The notes: generated by a model from the sequence alone, not told the origin. A DNA stretch of 64,000 nucleotides from Metabacillus schmidteae (GCF_903166545.1 NZ_CAESCH010000001.1:3600001-3664000), one strand, 5' to 3'. Shown: positions 40,080-48,601, counted from the first letter of the stretch. A program made the numbers and translations.

Positions 40080-42354
40080 TTGCTTCATCCTTTAATATGC
40101 TTAAAAGAAAATAAGCATCTTTTTTCATTGTTTCAGATGAACCTTCTACACCTATACATGAAGGGCAGCCCGAATAACATGGACATTTATCAATTAAGTT
40201 CAAAGCCTCTGAGAGCACGGGTTTCATCGTTTCAAAGATTTTTTTTGAAAGACCTACACCTCCCGGATATCGGTCATACAAAAATATAGTTGGCTTACCA
40301 TTATGTATAGCCTTAATTTGAGCTACAACATGTAAGTCAGATGGATCACACATGACCTTTAACGGAGCAACGTGCTGTAAGACGTTTGCTACACCTATTA
40401 ATGATTCCTCTATCCGTTTTTCAGTTAATTCCTGAATCTCAGTAGACTGCAAGCTTAACCAAGCAGAATTTGTATGAAGCTCTTCCTCAGGCAGGTGAAT
40501 AGGCCCTGAACCAATATTTTCATGTGTATCAAATTTGATTTTTTTGAAGATGGTTGCCATTGCTTGAACTGTCACATCTCCATAACCAAAAACAATATGG
40601 TTCTTTTCAAATGTTAAATCCTCTTCAAGAACCTTTAATTGTACAGCTAAATTTGCATCGGTAAAATAATCAACATCTACTTCTCTAACGAACGCTTTCT
40701 TCTCTTCCCAATCCAGTTTCTCAACTTGAAATTGCACGCCCTGATGTAAATAGATGGCTTCATCATGGAGTAAAGTCATTGCACTAAAGCGATCCATCTC
40801 ACCAATTACTTTTACATGTGAAATATCAGATTGATCTATAATAATCACATTTTCTTGTGAGGCAGAACGAAGACTGATGTTGTGAGCCGGAAAGGAATCA
40901 TTCATCCAATGATATGTTTGGTTATTGTAATACAACACTCGTTCCTCGGCCAGAAACTGCAAAATATCCTCCAGCTCCAGTCCGTCAAATGTATCTCCAT
41001 CCCGAAACGGCAATTCAAAAGCTGCACATTTTAAATGATCAACTAGAACAACTAAATTATCTGGATTAATTATCGCTGTTTCAGGGTTTTGTTCAAAGAA
41101 ATAGCGAGGGTTTTGAATAATATATTGATCAAGAGGGCTGGAGCTTGCAACCATCAAAATAACAGCTTCTCCTTGTCTTCTGCCGGCTCTTCCCGCTTGT
41201 TGCCATGCACTTGCAATGGTTCCCGGGTAGCCAGTCATGATACAAACTTGCAGACTTCCGATATCTACACCTAATTCTAATGCATTTGTACTGACAACCC
41301 CTAATATCTCGCCATTTCTAAGTCCTTTTTCAATTTCTCTTCTTTGCTTTGGTAAGTATCCTCCTCGATATCCCCGGATTGATTTCTTTGTAAGCTCGTT
41401 TTTAATCAATTCTTGTAAATAAGTTAAAATAATTTCAACTCGCACACGACTACGGGCAAACACGATCGTTTGTATCTTATTTTTCAAAAATTCACCTGCA
41501 AGCCTTCTTACCTCTAAGGTAGCACTTCTTCTAATATTTAATGGCATATTAATTATAGGTGGATTATAAAAGATGAAATGCTTTTTACTCGAAGGTGCTC
41601 CATTTCTAGATATTAAATTCATGTTCGTTCCAGTTAAGGTCTCAGCTAATTCCTGCGGGTTTGCTATTGTTGCAGACGTACAAATAAACTGTGGATTACT
41701 TCCATAAAATTCACAAATTCGTTTTAGGCGGCGAATGACGTTTGCAACATGACTTCCAAATATCCCTCTGTAAATATGCAATTCATCAATGACGATATAT
41801 TTAAGATTTTCAAACAAAGAAACCCACTTTGTATGATGCGGCAAAATAGCAGAATGAAGCATATCAGGATTTGTAATAACAATATGACCTGCTTTCCTAA
41901 CCTTTTGTCTAATAGCAGGTGATGTATCTCCGTCATATGTATAGGAATTAATCTGAACACCCATTTCTTCAATTATTTCGTTCATTTCCGATTTCTGGTC
42001 CTGAGCCAATGCTTTGGTTGGAAATAAATAAAGAGCTCTGCTGTTTTCTTCTTTTAATACTTGCTGTAAAACAGGAAGATTATAACAAATCGTTTTACCG
42101 GATGCCGTTGGTGTTACAGCAACAAAGTTTTTACCTTGTCTCGCTAACTGATATGCTTCGTACTGATGTGTATATAATTGAGAAACACCCCTTTTTTCCA
42201 ATGCACCTTTTAAGCGCGGATCAACATCAGGCGGAAAATTGATAACTTCAGCCGCTTTAGGAGGGATTGTATGCCAATGTACAATTTGCTCATTGAATTC
42301 TTGTTTATTTTTTAATAAATGAAGAATACTTTCTAATGATTTTCTGAATTCCAT
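40063..42354 (-). CDS. mrfA: DEAD/DEAH helicase MrfA (YprA)
   Basis: Superfamily-2 helicase of 763 residues. Q/Walker A region VTPTASGKT, DELH box in VIDELHIYRG, motif VI QQAGRAGRR. The C-terminal domain carries CPCYSGCPSC, the four-cysteine metal site needed in MrfA. In B. subtilis it removes mitomycin adducts together with MrfB. Start at ATG 42354 with AAAGGTGG. Confidence 0.94.
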   Translation of the reverse strand: MEFRKSLESILHLLKNKQEFNEQIVHWHTIPPKAAEVINFPPDVDPRLKGALEKRGVSQLYTHQYEAYQLARQGKNFVAVTPTASGKTICYNLPVLQQVLKEENSRALYLFPTKALAQDQKSEMNEIIEEMGVQINSYTYDGDTSPAIRQKVRKAGHIVITNPDMLHSAILPHHTKWVSLFENLKYIVIDELHIYRGIFGSHVANVIRRLKRICEFYGSNPQFICTSATIANPQELAETLTGTNMNLISRNGAPSSKKHFIFYNPPIINMPLNIRRSATLEVRRLAGEFLKNKIQTIVFARSRVRVEIILTYLQELIKNELTKKSIRGYRGGYLPKQRREIEKGLRNGEILGVVSTNALELGVDIGSLQVCIMTGYPGTIASAWQQAGRAGRRQGEAVILMVASSSPLDQYIIQNPRYFFEQNPETAIINPDNLVVLVDHLKCAAFELPFRDGDTFDGLELEDILQFLAEERVLYYNNQTYHWMNDSFPAHNISLRSASQENVIIIDQSDISHVKVIGEMDRFSAMTLLHDEAIYLHQGVQFQVEKLDWEEKKAFVREVDVDYFTDANLAVQLKVLEEDLTFEKNHIVFGYGDVTVQAMATIFKKIKFDTHENIGSGPIHLPEEELHTNSAWLSLQSTEIQELTEKRIEESLIGVANVLQHVAPLKVMCDPSDLHVVAQIKAIHNGKPTIFLYDRYPGGVGLSKKIFETMKPVLSEALNLIDKCPCYSGCPSCIGVEGSSETMKKDAYFLLSILKDEANVIKT

Positions 42355-42455
42355 TATATCCACCTTTTACTTGTATATAGCTTTTGTTTTCTATTTTAGC
42401 GAATAAACGTTCGCAAATAAAGAGGAATTAACTAGAAACTGTTTTAAACATAAAG

Positions 42456-42478
42456 AAAGCAGAATTATTCTGCTTTCG
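42456..42478 (-). terminator. Terminator after ypqE
   Basis: GAAAGCAGAA-TTA-TTCTGCTTTC, a perfect 10-bp stem with a T-rich tract on the minus strand, close to the ypqE stop. Confidence 0.75.
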
Positions 42479-42486
42479 GGTAGTTG

Positions 42487-42987
42487 TTATTTTAAGTGTA
42501 TATTTGCAATTTGAGTGGAACCTTTAATGACATTCTCCGCTGAAAGGTGCTCAATGCTTTGTACGATATCAGAATTCGTAATGATAATAGGAGAAATAGT
42601 ACTTGCTGCATTTTCTCTAATCAAATTGAGATCAAATGTCATTAATGGATCTCCCACTTTCACCTTCTGTCCTTCCTTCACCTGCACATCAAAACCCACT
42701 CCATTCAATCCCACTGTCTCAAGCCCAATATGAATAAGCCACTCAATTCCTATTTCTGAACGGAGTCCAATTGCATGCTTCGTATGAAAGACTTGAATAA
42801 CCTGTCCATTAATTGGGGATACCACATTACCTTCTACAGGTTCTATCGCAATCCCCTCTCCCATCAATTTTTGTGAAAAAACTGGATCAGGAACATTTTC
42901 AAGCTCTATTAAGCTTCCAGATAACGGAGCAAAGAACACTTCTATCGTTCTTCGTTTTTCTTTTTTACTAAAAATTGATTTAAGCAT
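42487..42987 (-). CDS. ypqE: PTS glucose-type IIA component (YpqE)
   Basis: 166-residue stand-alone EIIA-Glc domain. The phospho-histidine is in WLIHIGLETVGLNG, and the TKHAIGLRS histidine is the second catalytic site residue. It would accept phosphate from HPr and pass it to an IIB partner; none is adjacent. B. subtilis ypqE is likewise next to yprA. AGGAG-type ribosome site upstream of ATG. Confidence 0.92.
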   Translation of the reverse strand: MLKSIFSKKEKRRTIEVFFAPLSGSLIELENVPDPVFSQKLMGEGIAIEPVEGNVVSPINGQVIQVFHTKHAIGLRSEIGIEWLIHIGLETVGLNGVGFDVQVKEGQKVKVGDPLMTFDLNLIRENAASTISPIIITNSDIVQSIEHLSAENVIKGSTQIANIHLK

Positions 42988-43077
42988 AACATCATCTCCT
43001 CGTATAGTAAGTTTATAGTCCTCTTTCGAGGTAATTTCCAGTTAAAAATTGCTCTTTGATAATTCCATAGATGTTAG

Positions 43078-43111
43078 TTCAGATAGTGGGGGCTAGCCCC
43101 CACTATCTGAA
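43078..43111. repeat. Perfect 34-bp palindrome at the IS110 edge
   Basis: TTCAGATAGTGGGGGCT is followed with no gap by its exact reverse complement. It has no T-run on either side, so it is not an ordinary terminator. It lies just before the conserved-looking IS leader, so it may be the target site or the IS end. Confidence 0.85.
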
Positions 43112-43412
43112 AATCCCATTCCAAGGGGTGGACTTTTCGTGATGTCCCTAGATAATGGTCTTAGGATCGTTTGGGGGATTTCTATCGTCTCCTGTAGCTA
43201 TGACTACTACAAAAGTCTGTCTCCTCAGTTCTTGTTTGAACTTCTAACCCGCAGGCTGTTCCCTCTGGTAGCCCATGCTGGAAGTTGCAGCTTCCAGGCA
43301 GCCCATGGACCAGTGTGAGTTCTAATACGCGAGGGTGATTGACCAACAAGTACACTGGGGATATCCCGAAGAGTCCTTCCCTTGATCCTAGAATGAAAGG
43401 AGGTTAACCACC
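43112..43412 (+). ncRNA. Candidate bridge (seek) RNA region of the IS110 element
   Basis: About 300 bases without an open frame, far GC-richer than nearby intergenic DNA, precede the transposase. A perfect 7-bp hairpin CTGGAAG-TTGCAG-CTTCCAG lies at 43278-43297 and GCCCATG occurs on both sides of it. IS110-group elements encode a bridge RNA here that pairs with target and donor DNA. Exact RNA ends not determined. Confidence 0.55.
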
Positions 43413-44642
43413 ATGAAATTATTTGTTGGAATAGACGTTAGCTCTCAAGATATGAAAGCTTGTGTCATGAATTTTGAAGGAGAAGCATTAACTGCTCTCA
43501 CTGTTGACAACAATTTGAAAGGGGCATCTTACCTGAAAGATCAGATTGTCAAGATAGCCCAAAGTAACTCAATTTCCGAGATTCAAATCGGTATGGAGGC
43601 CACTTCAGTTTATAGCTGGCACCCTGCTATGTTTTTTCACGAGGATGAATCTCTTAAAAAATTTAAAACAACAGTCTTTACTATTAATCCTAAACTCATT
43701 AAAAAATTTAAAGAGTCCTATGTTGACCTGGATAAAACAGACCAAGTCGATGCTTGGATTATTGCGGATCGCTTACGTTTTGGACGTCTTCCACTAACGG
43801 CGGTTATGCAGGAACAATTTATTGCTCTTCAAAGGTTGACAAGAATGAGATATCATCTCGTTCACAACCTAACACGAGAAAAGCAATATTTTCTGCAACA
43901 CTTATTTTATAAGTGCAGTTCCTTTACGACCGAAGTGGATAGCTCGGTTTTTGGAAATGCCATGTTAGAGCTATTTCTTGAACAATATAGCTTAGATGAA
44001 ATTAGCTCAATGGATCTTCAAGAACTTGCGGACTATCTTCAAGATAAGGGCAAAAATCGCTTTGCTGACGCCGAGTGTGTGGCAAAGTCCATTCAAAAGG
44101 CTGCGCGTTCTTCCTACCGATTATCAAAGTGTGTGGAAGATTCTATCGACCTTTTATTAGGGACTTCAATAGAGTCCATCCGTAGTATAACTAAACAAAT
44201 TAAGGAACTTGATAAAGCCATCCAGAAGCTTTTAGAAGGTATCCCTAATACCTTACAGACGATTCCTGGAATTGGCCCCGTTTATACCGCTGGTATCTTA
44301 GCGGAAATTGGACAAATTGAACGCTTCGAAAACCAAGCATCTATCGCCAAATATAGTGGACTTACATGGTCCAAGCATCAATCAGGAAAGTTTCAAGCTG
44401 AGGAAACCAAAATGATACGTTCAGGAAATAGATTCCTTCGTTATTACCTTGTTGAAGCTGCCAACTCGGTTCAACGATGTGAGCCTGAATTTCGGGCATA
44501 CTACCTGAAAAAATACCGTGAGGTTCCTAAGCACCAACACAAAAGAGCACTCGTCTTAACGGCAAGAAAACTTGTGCGGTTGGTCGATGCGCTGCTACGC
44601 AACGATCAAGTCTACACGCCAAGGAGGAAGGTGAATAACTAA
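43413..44642 (+). CDS. IS110-family transposase (DEDD recombinase)
   Basis: 409 residues, intact. The RuvC-like N-domain shows FVGIDVSSQD, GMEATSVY and DKTDQVDAWIIADRL, giving the D-E-D-D acidic set. The C-terminal Tnp_20 domain has IPGIGPVYTAGILAEIG and RSGNRFLRYYLVEAA, which holds the likely catalytic serine. AAAGGAGG precedes the ATG. The enzyme recombines DNA guided by the RNA from the upstream leader. No frameshift, so the element may be active. Confidence 0.95.
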   Translation: MKLFVGIDVSSQDMKACVMNFEGEALTALTVDNNLKGASYLKDQIVKIAQSNSISEIQIGMEATSVYSWHPAMFFHEDESLKKFKTTVFTINPKLIKKFKESYVDLDKTDQVDAWIIADRLRFGRLPLTAVMQEQFIALQRLTRMRYHLVHNLTREKQYFLQHLFYKCSSFTTEVDSSVFGNAMLELFLEQYSLDEISSMDLQELADYLQDKGKNRFADAECVAKSIQKAARSSYRLSKCVEDSIDLLLGTSIESIRSITKQIKELDKAIQKLLEGIPNTLQTIPGIGPVYTAGILAEIGQIERFENQASIAKYSGLTWSKHQSGKFQAEETKMIRSGNRFLRYYLVEAANSVQRCEPEFRAYYLKKYREVPKHQHKRALVLTARKLVRLVDALLRNDQVYTPRRKVNN

Positions 44643-44887
44643 GGGATAAAATATCCTAAATCCTTCAACTAATTCCAGTAAATGGATAACTGATTTACTG
44701 GGTTTATTAAGTATTGTCTTTTTTAGATGTTGGTGGGCTTGAAATTTCCAATTCCTTTGATTTTGGTCCTTGACATATTACCGCAGGACTTCTTAAACAT
44801 ATGCAAGGTAATTTTTTACAATCAAATAACATTTGGCTCGTTCACCACATATAATACTTTGACATAAAAAGGCAAGGAGGGTACATT

Positions 44888-45367
44888 ATGAGAAAAAAAA
44901 ATGAGCTAACAAACAACAAACAAGACCAACAAAATGAAACGTTAGACTTTTTTCAGATCGTTGATCATTTTTTTCGGTCAGAACCGTTAAGACAATTTAT
45001 GAATGAATTTGATTCTATGTTTGAAGGCTCTTTTCCGCAAAAATCAATACATGTTAATACTTACGAAACCGATCAAACTTGTGTGATTGAAATGCAAATT
45101 CCACCTGTAAAAAAAGAGCAAATCAAACTTGAGCTCGTAGACCAGTATTTAACGATTTCCATTACGAATCGGGAAGAAATTAAAGAGTATAACGAAAACT
45201 CTTCAACTTTTCGAAGTTACTCGTCACTTGATAGTTTATCAAAAACCATTGTACTTCCCTATAAAGTAGAAGAACATGAGATAAAAACCAAATATAAAAA
45301 CGGCTCATTACTTGTTACAATTCCTAAGAATTCTAAGCAAATATTACTTGAGGATGACTCTATATAA
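44888..45367 (+). CDS. Small heat-shock protein (Hsp20/alpha-crystallin)
   Basis: 159-residue chaperone. An alpha-crystallin domain runs from about residue 55 (VNTYETDQTCVIEMQIP) to the end, with strand-9-like GSLLVTIPK near the C-terminus; the N-terminal part is polar with DFFQIVDHFF. It resembles sporulation-associated sHSPs of Bacillus, and small spore genes follow. CAAGGAGGG precedes the ATG. Terminator after it. Confidence 0.9.
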   Translation: MRKKNELTNNKQDQQNETLDFFQIVDHFFRSEPLRQFMNEFDSMFEGSFPQKSIHVNTYETDQTCVIEMQIPPVKKEQIKLELVDQYLTISITNREEIKEYNENSSTFRSYSSLDSLSKTIVLPYKVEEHEIKTKYKNGSLLVTIPKNSKQILLEDDSI

Positions 45368-45432
45368 TTATTCTACAATGGTTAACTAAGCTTCGTAAAT
45401 AGTAGCTAATAACAATTACTTACATCAAATGA

Positions 45433-45486
45433 AAACGCTCGACTCTCATCAATGAATCGCTGAAATGAGAGCAAGCGTTTTTTTCT
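45433..45486. terminator. Bidirectional terminator after the sHSP gene
   Basis: AACGCT-CGA-CTCTCAT pairs with ATGAGAG-CA-AGCGTT and is followed by a T8-like run. It also sits at the stop of the minus-strand small gene. Confidence 0.85.
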
Positions 45487-45602
45487 TAACTATTTTTATG
45501 AGATTTACTCCCATACTTTGGGTTTTCTTCAGGAGTAGGGTCTTTCGCTAAATCTTTTGCCGAACTTGTAACTTCTTGATTCTTATGTGTTCTTTTTTTC
45601 AT
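45486..45602 (-). CDS. Very small basic protein, unrecognised
   Basis: 38 residues beginning MKKRTHKNQEVTSSAKDL and ending KYGSKSHKNS, basic and unstructured, like small acid-soluble spore proteins in character. Supported by GGGGGTGATGAC upstream of the ATG; an ATG two codons earlier also works. Neighbouring genes are spore-related, but no family was recognised. Confidence 0.65.
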   Translation of the reverse strand: MKKRTHKNQEVTSSAKDLAKDPTPEENPKYGSKSHKNS

Positions 45603-45723
45603 CGTCATCACCCCCTTCTATATCATGACTCATTCATCTTGTTTTACACCTGTAAAAAATCCAAATTTTGTCGCGGAAGAAAAACAATTCACATCAAACA
45701 ATAATAAGGGAGGTGCATACAGT

Positions 45724-45909
45724 ATGCCTAAAAAAAATGAACAATTACCTGATTTCAAAGAACTTGATGACCGATTAATAGCTGAGGCATCATCTTCTCC
45801 GTCTCTCGTGATTAAAACGAATTTGGACAAGGATGATGTGAAAGAAGATAATCCTTACGCAACTGGTCAATCGAATTCTGATACATTCGAAAATTTTTTT
45901 AAGGAATGA
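45724..45909 (+). CDS. Small hypothetical protein, first of a spore-gene cluster
   Basis: 61 residues, acidic, MPKKNEQLPDFKELDDRLI at the start. Not recognised. AAGGGAGGTG lies upstream, and it is six bases before csgA, so they are co-transcribed. Confidence 0.75.
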   Translation: MPKKNEQLPDFKELDDRLIAEASSSPSLVIKTNLDKDDVKEDNPYATGQSNSDTFENFFKE

Positions 45910-45915
45910 TGGATT

Positions 45916-46164
45916 ATGGATTTTACTCTCGGGTACTTAAGAGAATCATTATCAAATTATGATAGAAGCTCAGTATGCAAAAGGATTACTACCAAATTAA
46001 CACATGGTACATTTCACTCTGAATTAGACTTTGTTCGAATACTTGATGAAGACGAAATTCAATTTCTAAATAATGTTTTACCTGATGAAATTAAGTATGC
46101 ATTTAATGAGCAGGATTTTATAAGAGGTAATCAACTTAATGAAGTGTATGAGTTGCTAATCTAA
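45916..46164 (+). CDS. csgA: Sigma-G-controlled sporulation protein CsgA
   Basis: 82 residues. MDFTLGYLRESLSN at the start, EIKYAFNEQD in the third quarter, and LNEVYELLI at the end match B. subtilis CsgA closely. Expressed in the forespore in that species. It sits in a four-gene small-protein cluster, all on the plus strand. Confidence 0.92.
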   Translation: MDFTLGYLRESLSNYDRSSVCKRITTKLTHGTFHSELDFVRILDEDEIQFLNNVLPDEIKYAFNEQDFIRGNQLNEVYELLI

Positions 46165-46183
46165 CCTTAAGCAGGAGGTCCAT

Positions 46184-46444
46184 ATGAATAGAAACAGTAA
46201 TCATTACATTAATATTAAGTTCCAAACTGGCGCAATTGACCGTGAAGGTGTCAATGGCTGTCAAGTGGAGGATGTTATTAGTGTACTCGTTGATCAGTTA
46301 AAATCTCATCAAAATGGTGATTTTGCTTGTCCGGAAAACTCCATCGCTATTTCTAATCTTCAAACAGCAAACTTTGCTTTAAGAGTCAGAAAGGAACGGA
46401 TGGAAGACAAACATAGAGGTATTGAATCTCATGCAACGTTTTAG
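46184..46444 (+). CDS. Small protein resembling Acb2/Tad1 hairpin-domain phage proteins
   Basis: 86 residues. The pattern GVNGCQVEDVISVLVDQL, then FACPENSIAISNLQTA, then RKERMEDKHRGIESHATF, recalls the phage family often reading GVNG.Q.EDV...R...FQ..FACRENA.A...L..A...L..R...R..RGVEGT, which I believe carries the Acb2/Tad1 hairpin domain that sequesters cyclic nucleotide signals. Here it is chromosomal, next to csgA, and more diverged. AGGAGG precedes the ATG. Function in a spore former is unknown; family call is from memory. Confidence 0.6.
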   Translation: MNRNSNHYINIKFQTGAIDREGVNGCQVEDVISVLVDQLKSHQNGDFACPENSIAISNLQTANFALRVRKERMEDKHRGIESHATF

Positions 46445-46556
46445 TACGAAGAAATACTCTAACACTGATGTAGAAGAAGTTAAAAGGTTAAATGCTAAGT
46501 CCGGTCTATCTTATCGTGAAGTAAAGGAGCTTCTTGCCAAGAAATATACTAAATAA
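46431..46556 (+). CDS. Very small hypothetical protein
   Basis: 41 residues, MQRFSTKKYSNTDVEEV at the start and YREVKELLAKKYTK at the end, two short helices and basic. It overlaps the preceding gene by 14 bases in another frame. NAKSGLSYREVKELLA looks like a small helix-turn-helix or DNA-binding SASP-like segment. A terminator follows eight bases after it. Confidence 0.65.
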   Translation: MQRFSTKKYSNTDVEEVKRLNAKSGLSYREVKELLAKKYTK

Positions 46557-46563
46557 GAAGTTT

Positions 46564-46590
46564 AGGGGCTGTCTTACCATGACAGACCCT
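46564..46590. terminator. Terminator of the csgA cluster
   Basis: AGGGGCTGTC and GACAGACCCT form a 10-bp stem with one mismatch and a short T tract. Confidence 0.7.
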
Positions 46591-46617
46591 TTACTAACAT
46601 AATTATTACTATGATGA

Positions 46618-47046
46618 TTATTTAAACATCGATGTTACTCCTTTAAAAAGTCCACCCATTTGATTAACAGCATTCATCATTTGACCTGCTGTATCCATCA
46701 TTTTATTAAAGTCTAGCTGACCATCTGACTTTTTAAATTGTGAGATGACGTTTTGAAATCCACTAGGCTGTGGCTGCTTAAAATAAGGCATAGGCTTTGG
46801 ATAGGGTGTTGGATAGGGTTGATTAATAAAGCTATTTTCTACATTGCCATTATAACTGCCACTTCCATATGGTTGTTGATATCCGGTTTGATGGTATGAA
46901 AATTCTGGTGGTCGAGTATACATTGGATTCATAAATTGCGGGTTTTGATATCCAATCGGTTGATGTTCATAAAACGGATACGTTTGAAAATACTCGTTTT
47001 GTCTTCTCTTAGATCTTCTATTGAAATATGGATATGCTTGTTGCAT
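46618..47046 (-). CDS. yppG: YppG-like protein (spore-coat-like, Tyr/Pro/Gln-rich)
   Basis: 142 residues. The first 90 are rich in Tyr, Pro, Gln and Asn (YQNPQFMNPMYTRPPEF), and the C-terminal 45 are a helical FNKMMDTAGQMMNAVNQMGGLFKG segment. This layout and position match YppG. ATG at 47046 with GGAGG; an in-frame ATG eight codons earlier lies before that ribosome site. Probably structural, exact role not known. Confidence 0.85.
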   Translation of the reverse strand: MQQAYPYFNRRSKRRQNEYFQTYPFYEHQPIGYQNPQFMNPMYTRPPEFSYHQTGYQQPYGSGSYNGNVENSFINQPYPTPYPKPMPYFKQPQPSGFQNVISQFKKSDGQLDFNKMMDTAGQMMNAVNQMGGLFKGVTSMFK

Positions 47047-47221
47047 ATAGATAAACCTCCAATAGCTCATTAATGGTAATGTATAATATGATTCATTTGC
47101 CTATAACGTGAAAAGAAAGTCAACGTAGTAAAACGTTTCACTCATCTTTTTACTTCTGTTCATACATGAATATTGCTACGTTAGCTCATATTAGGAAGGA
47201 ATCTTAAAAGGAGGCTGAACA

Positions 47222-47386
47222 ATGGCAAGAGGAAAACATTTTAATCATAAAGAAAAAGGACATGCTCCCACAATTCCCAATCATGGTGAGGAAGTGATGG
47301 CTAAAGATACTGAACATGTAGAATATGACATAAAAACGGTAGGTACAGCGAACGAACGCCCGGTAAGTATCAAGGTTGACGAATAA
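47222..47386 (+). CDS. Small hypothetical protein
   Basis: 54 residues, MARGKHFNHKEKGHAP at the start, hydrophilic, not recognised. AAAAGGAGG lies upstream and a bidirectional terminator lies after. Located among spore genes. Confidence 0.75.
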   Translation: MARGKHFNHKEKGHAPTIPNHGEEVMAKDTEHVEYDIKTVGTANERPVSIKVDE

Positions 47387-47397
47387 AAAATCAAACT

Positions 47398-47430
47398 AAA
47401 AAGGACGTACTCACTGTGAGTCGTCCTTTT
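47398..47430. terminator. Bidirectional terminator between 47222 gene and yppE
   Basis: AAAAGGACG-T-ACTCAC and GTGAGT-C-GTCCTTTT form a strong stem with A- and T-runs on the two sides. Confidence 0.88.
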
Positions 47431-47791
47431 ATTCTATTTGATCTATTATTGTATTTAATAGGTATTCTACAGAATGATGCATGTTATGGAATCGTTGGTT
47501 GTTTATGTCTTTATAAAACGATTGGAGAACAACTTGTTCTAAATTTTCCCTAGCGGAATCAATCTGGGATTGGTGTATATATTTAGGTCTCTTTTTCTTT
47601 ATCCATTCAGATGCAAGCTGTTCCCACACATCTGCTTTATCCTTTACCAATTCAAAAGTTGGTTTTACCTGCTCATAGAAATAAGCATCTGTTTTCTCAG
47701 GTTTCTTTTGGAAAGATTCAAATCGTTGCTTACATTCTGTTAAACATTGTAACAGATGTAGTGAGGATTTGATTAGATATTCATAGCTCAA
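47429..47791 (-). CDS. yppE: YppE (DUF1798) protein
   Basis: 120 residues, all-helical, with LTECKQRFE, FYEQVKPTFE and FYKDINNQRFHNMHHSVEYLL, the YppE pattern (structure known as a helix bundle in B. subtilis; function not known). I prefer the TTG at 47791, as GAGG lies eight bases upstream; a GTG three codons earlier is on that site. Confidence 0.88.
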   Translation of the reverse strand: MSYEYLIKSSLHLLQCLTECKQRFESFQKKPEKTDAYFYEQVKPTFELVKDKADVWEQLASEWIKKKRPKYIHQSQIDSARENLEQVVLQSFYKDINNQRFHNMHHSVEYLLNTIIDQIE

Positions 47792-47843
47792 ATTATTCAC
47801 CTCAAGCTTATCATATCAAAAATCCCTCTATAATACACTATTT

Positions 47844-48098
47844 TCATACATTTGTTGCAGCGATAGGGAATGGATATTGCTTATAATGATCTTGTTTATG
47901 ATGTGCTTCGTTGGTAATTGATGCATGTGATATTGTTGTTAATTGATGGTCGATTCGGTTCACTTTTTCCAATAATTCTTTTTCAGTAAATGCAGGGTTT
48001 TTATGATTATCTAAGACCATCTCAAGTTTCATTAGTTCATTTTCCAGCTCTGCTAATTTTTCCTCAATTACACTTTTTTCAATCATATTTTTCATCAT
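47844..48098 (-). CDS. yppD: Small helical protein in the yppD position
   Basis: 84 residues, coiled-coil-like N-terminus (EKLAELENELMKLEMVL) and a His-rich tail. AGGAGGGAGA precedes the ATG. Its place between yppE and yppC is that of B. subtilis yppD, and the length agrees, but sequence similarity is only weakly recalled. Confidence 0.6.
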   Translation of the reverse strand: MMKNMIEKSVIEEKLAELENELMKLEMVLDNHKNPAFTEKELLEKVNRIDHQLTTISHASITNEAHHKQDHYKQYPFPIAATNV

Positions 48099-48269
48099 TC
48101 TCCCTCCTCTATTGCTTAGTATTCGTCATTTCATTTTTTCCCCCTTCATACTTGACAAAACTAGTTTCTATTCGGCAAAGAAAGTGAAATTGCACATATT
48201 TCGACAACTTCATTAGAGTTGTATGGAAAAGACGATGATCGTGCAAAATATTGATGGGAGGTGCTGATG

Positions 48270-48368
48270 ATGGCAAAAAAACCTAAAGGTAAACAACAAA
48301 CAGCTGAAGACAAAACTAAAATTCCTACGGACAAAAAGTTAGATGGTCCGAATCGTCCTTCTACATAA
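48270..48368 (+). CDS. sspM: Small acid-soluble spore protein M
   Basis: 32 residues, MAKKPKGKQQTAEDKTKIP at the start, ending KLDGPNRPST, the SspM C-terminal signature. GGGAGG precedes the ATG; an ATG one codon earlier is also possible. SspM is a minor forespore protein. A terminator follows. Confidence 0.87.
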   Translation: MAKKPKGKQQTAEDKTKIPTDKKLDGPNRPST

Positions 48369-48384
48369 GGACTGATATTTAAAA

Positions 48385-48590
48385 AAGCAAGGCTCATTGC
48401 CTTGCTTCAGACTGTTGACAAACGCTCGCTTTCTTCGTTACTCACCTTGCTGCGGTGCTCATTACCAACCCCGGTAACTCCGCTCCTCACAAGGCTTCGT
48501 GCCTCGAAAGCAAGCGTTAGCAATCAGTCTGAAGGGCTAGCGATTTTTACTTTGTCTACAAACTGAAGCAAGGCTTATTGCCTTGCTTTT
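48385..48590. repeat. MITE-like long hairpin flanked by two near-identical terminators
   Basis: A 128-base GC-rich core (48406-48533) begins TTCAGACTG-TTGACAAACGC and ends with its approximate complement GCGTTAGCAATCAGTCTGAA, so it folds on itself along most of its length. Two almost identical stems, AAGCAAGG-CTCATTG-CCTTGCTT (48385-48407) and AAGCAAGG-CTTATTG-CCTTGCTT (48566-48588), stand on either side. The outer stems serve as terminators for sspM and yppC. It carries no gene. Confidence 0.75.
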
Positions 48591-48601
48591 TAGCTCTTTT
48601 T

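Larger units (their letters stand above)
43112..44700 (+). mobile_element. IS110-family insertion sequence
   Basis: A GC-richer block comprising about 300 noncoding bases, an intact transposase gene and a short right flank. IS110 elements lack clear terminal inverted repeats, so both ends are approximate. It separates ypqE from the sHSP gene. Confidence 0.8.
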
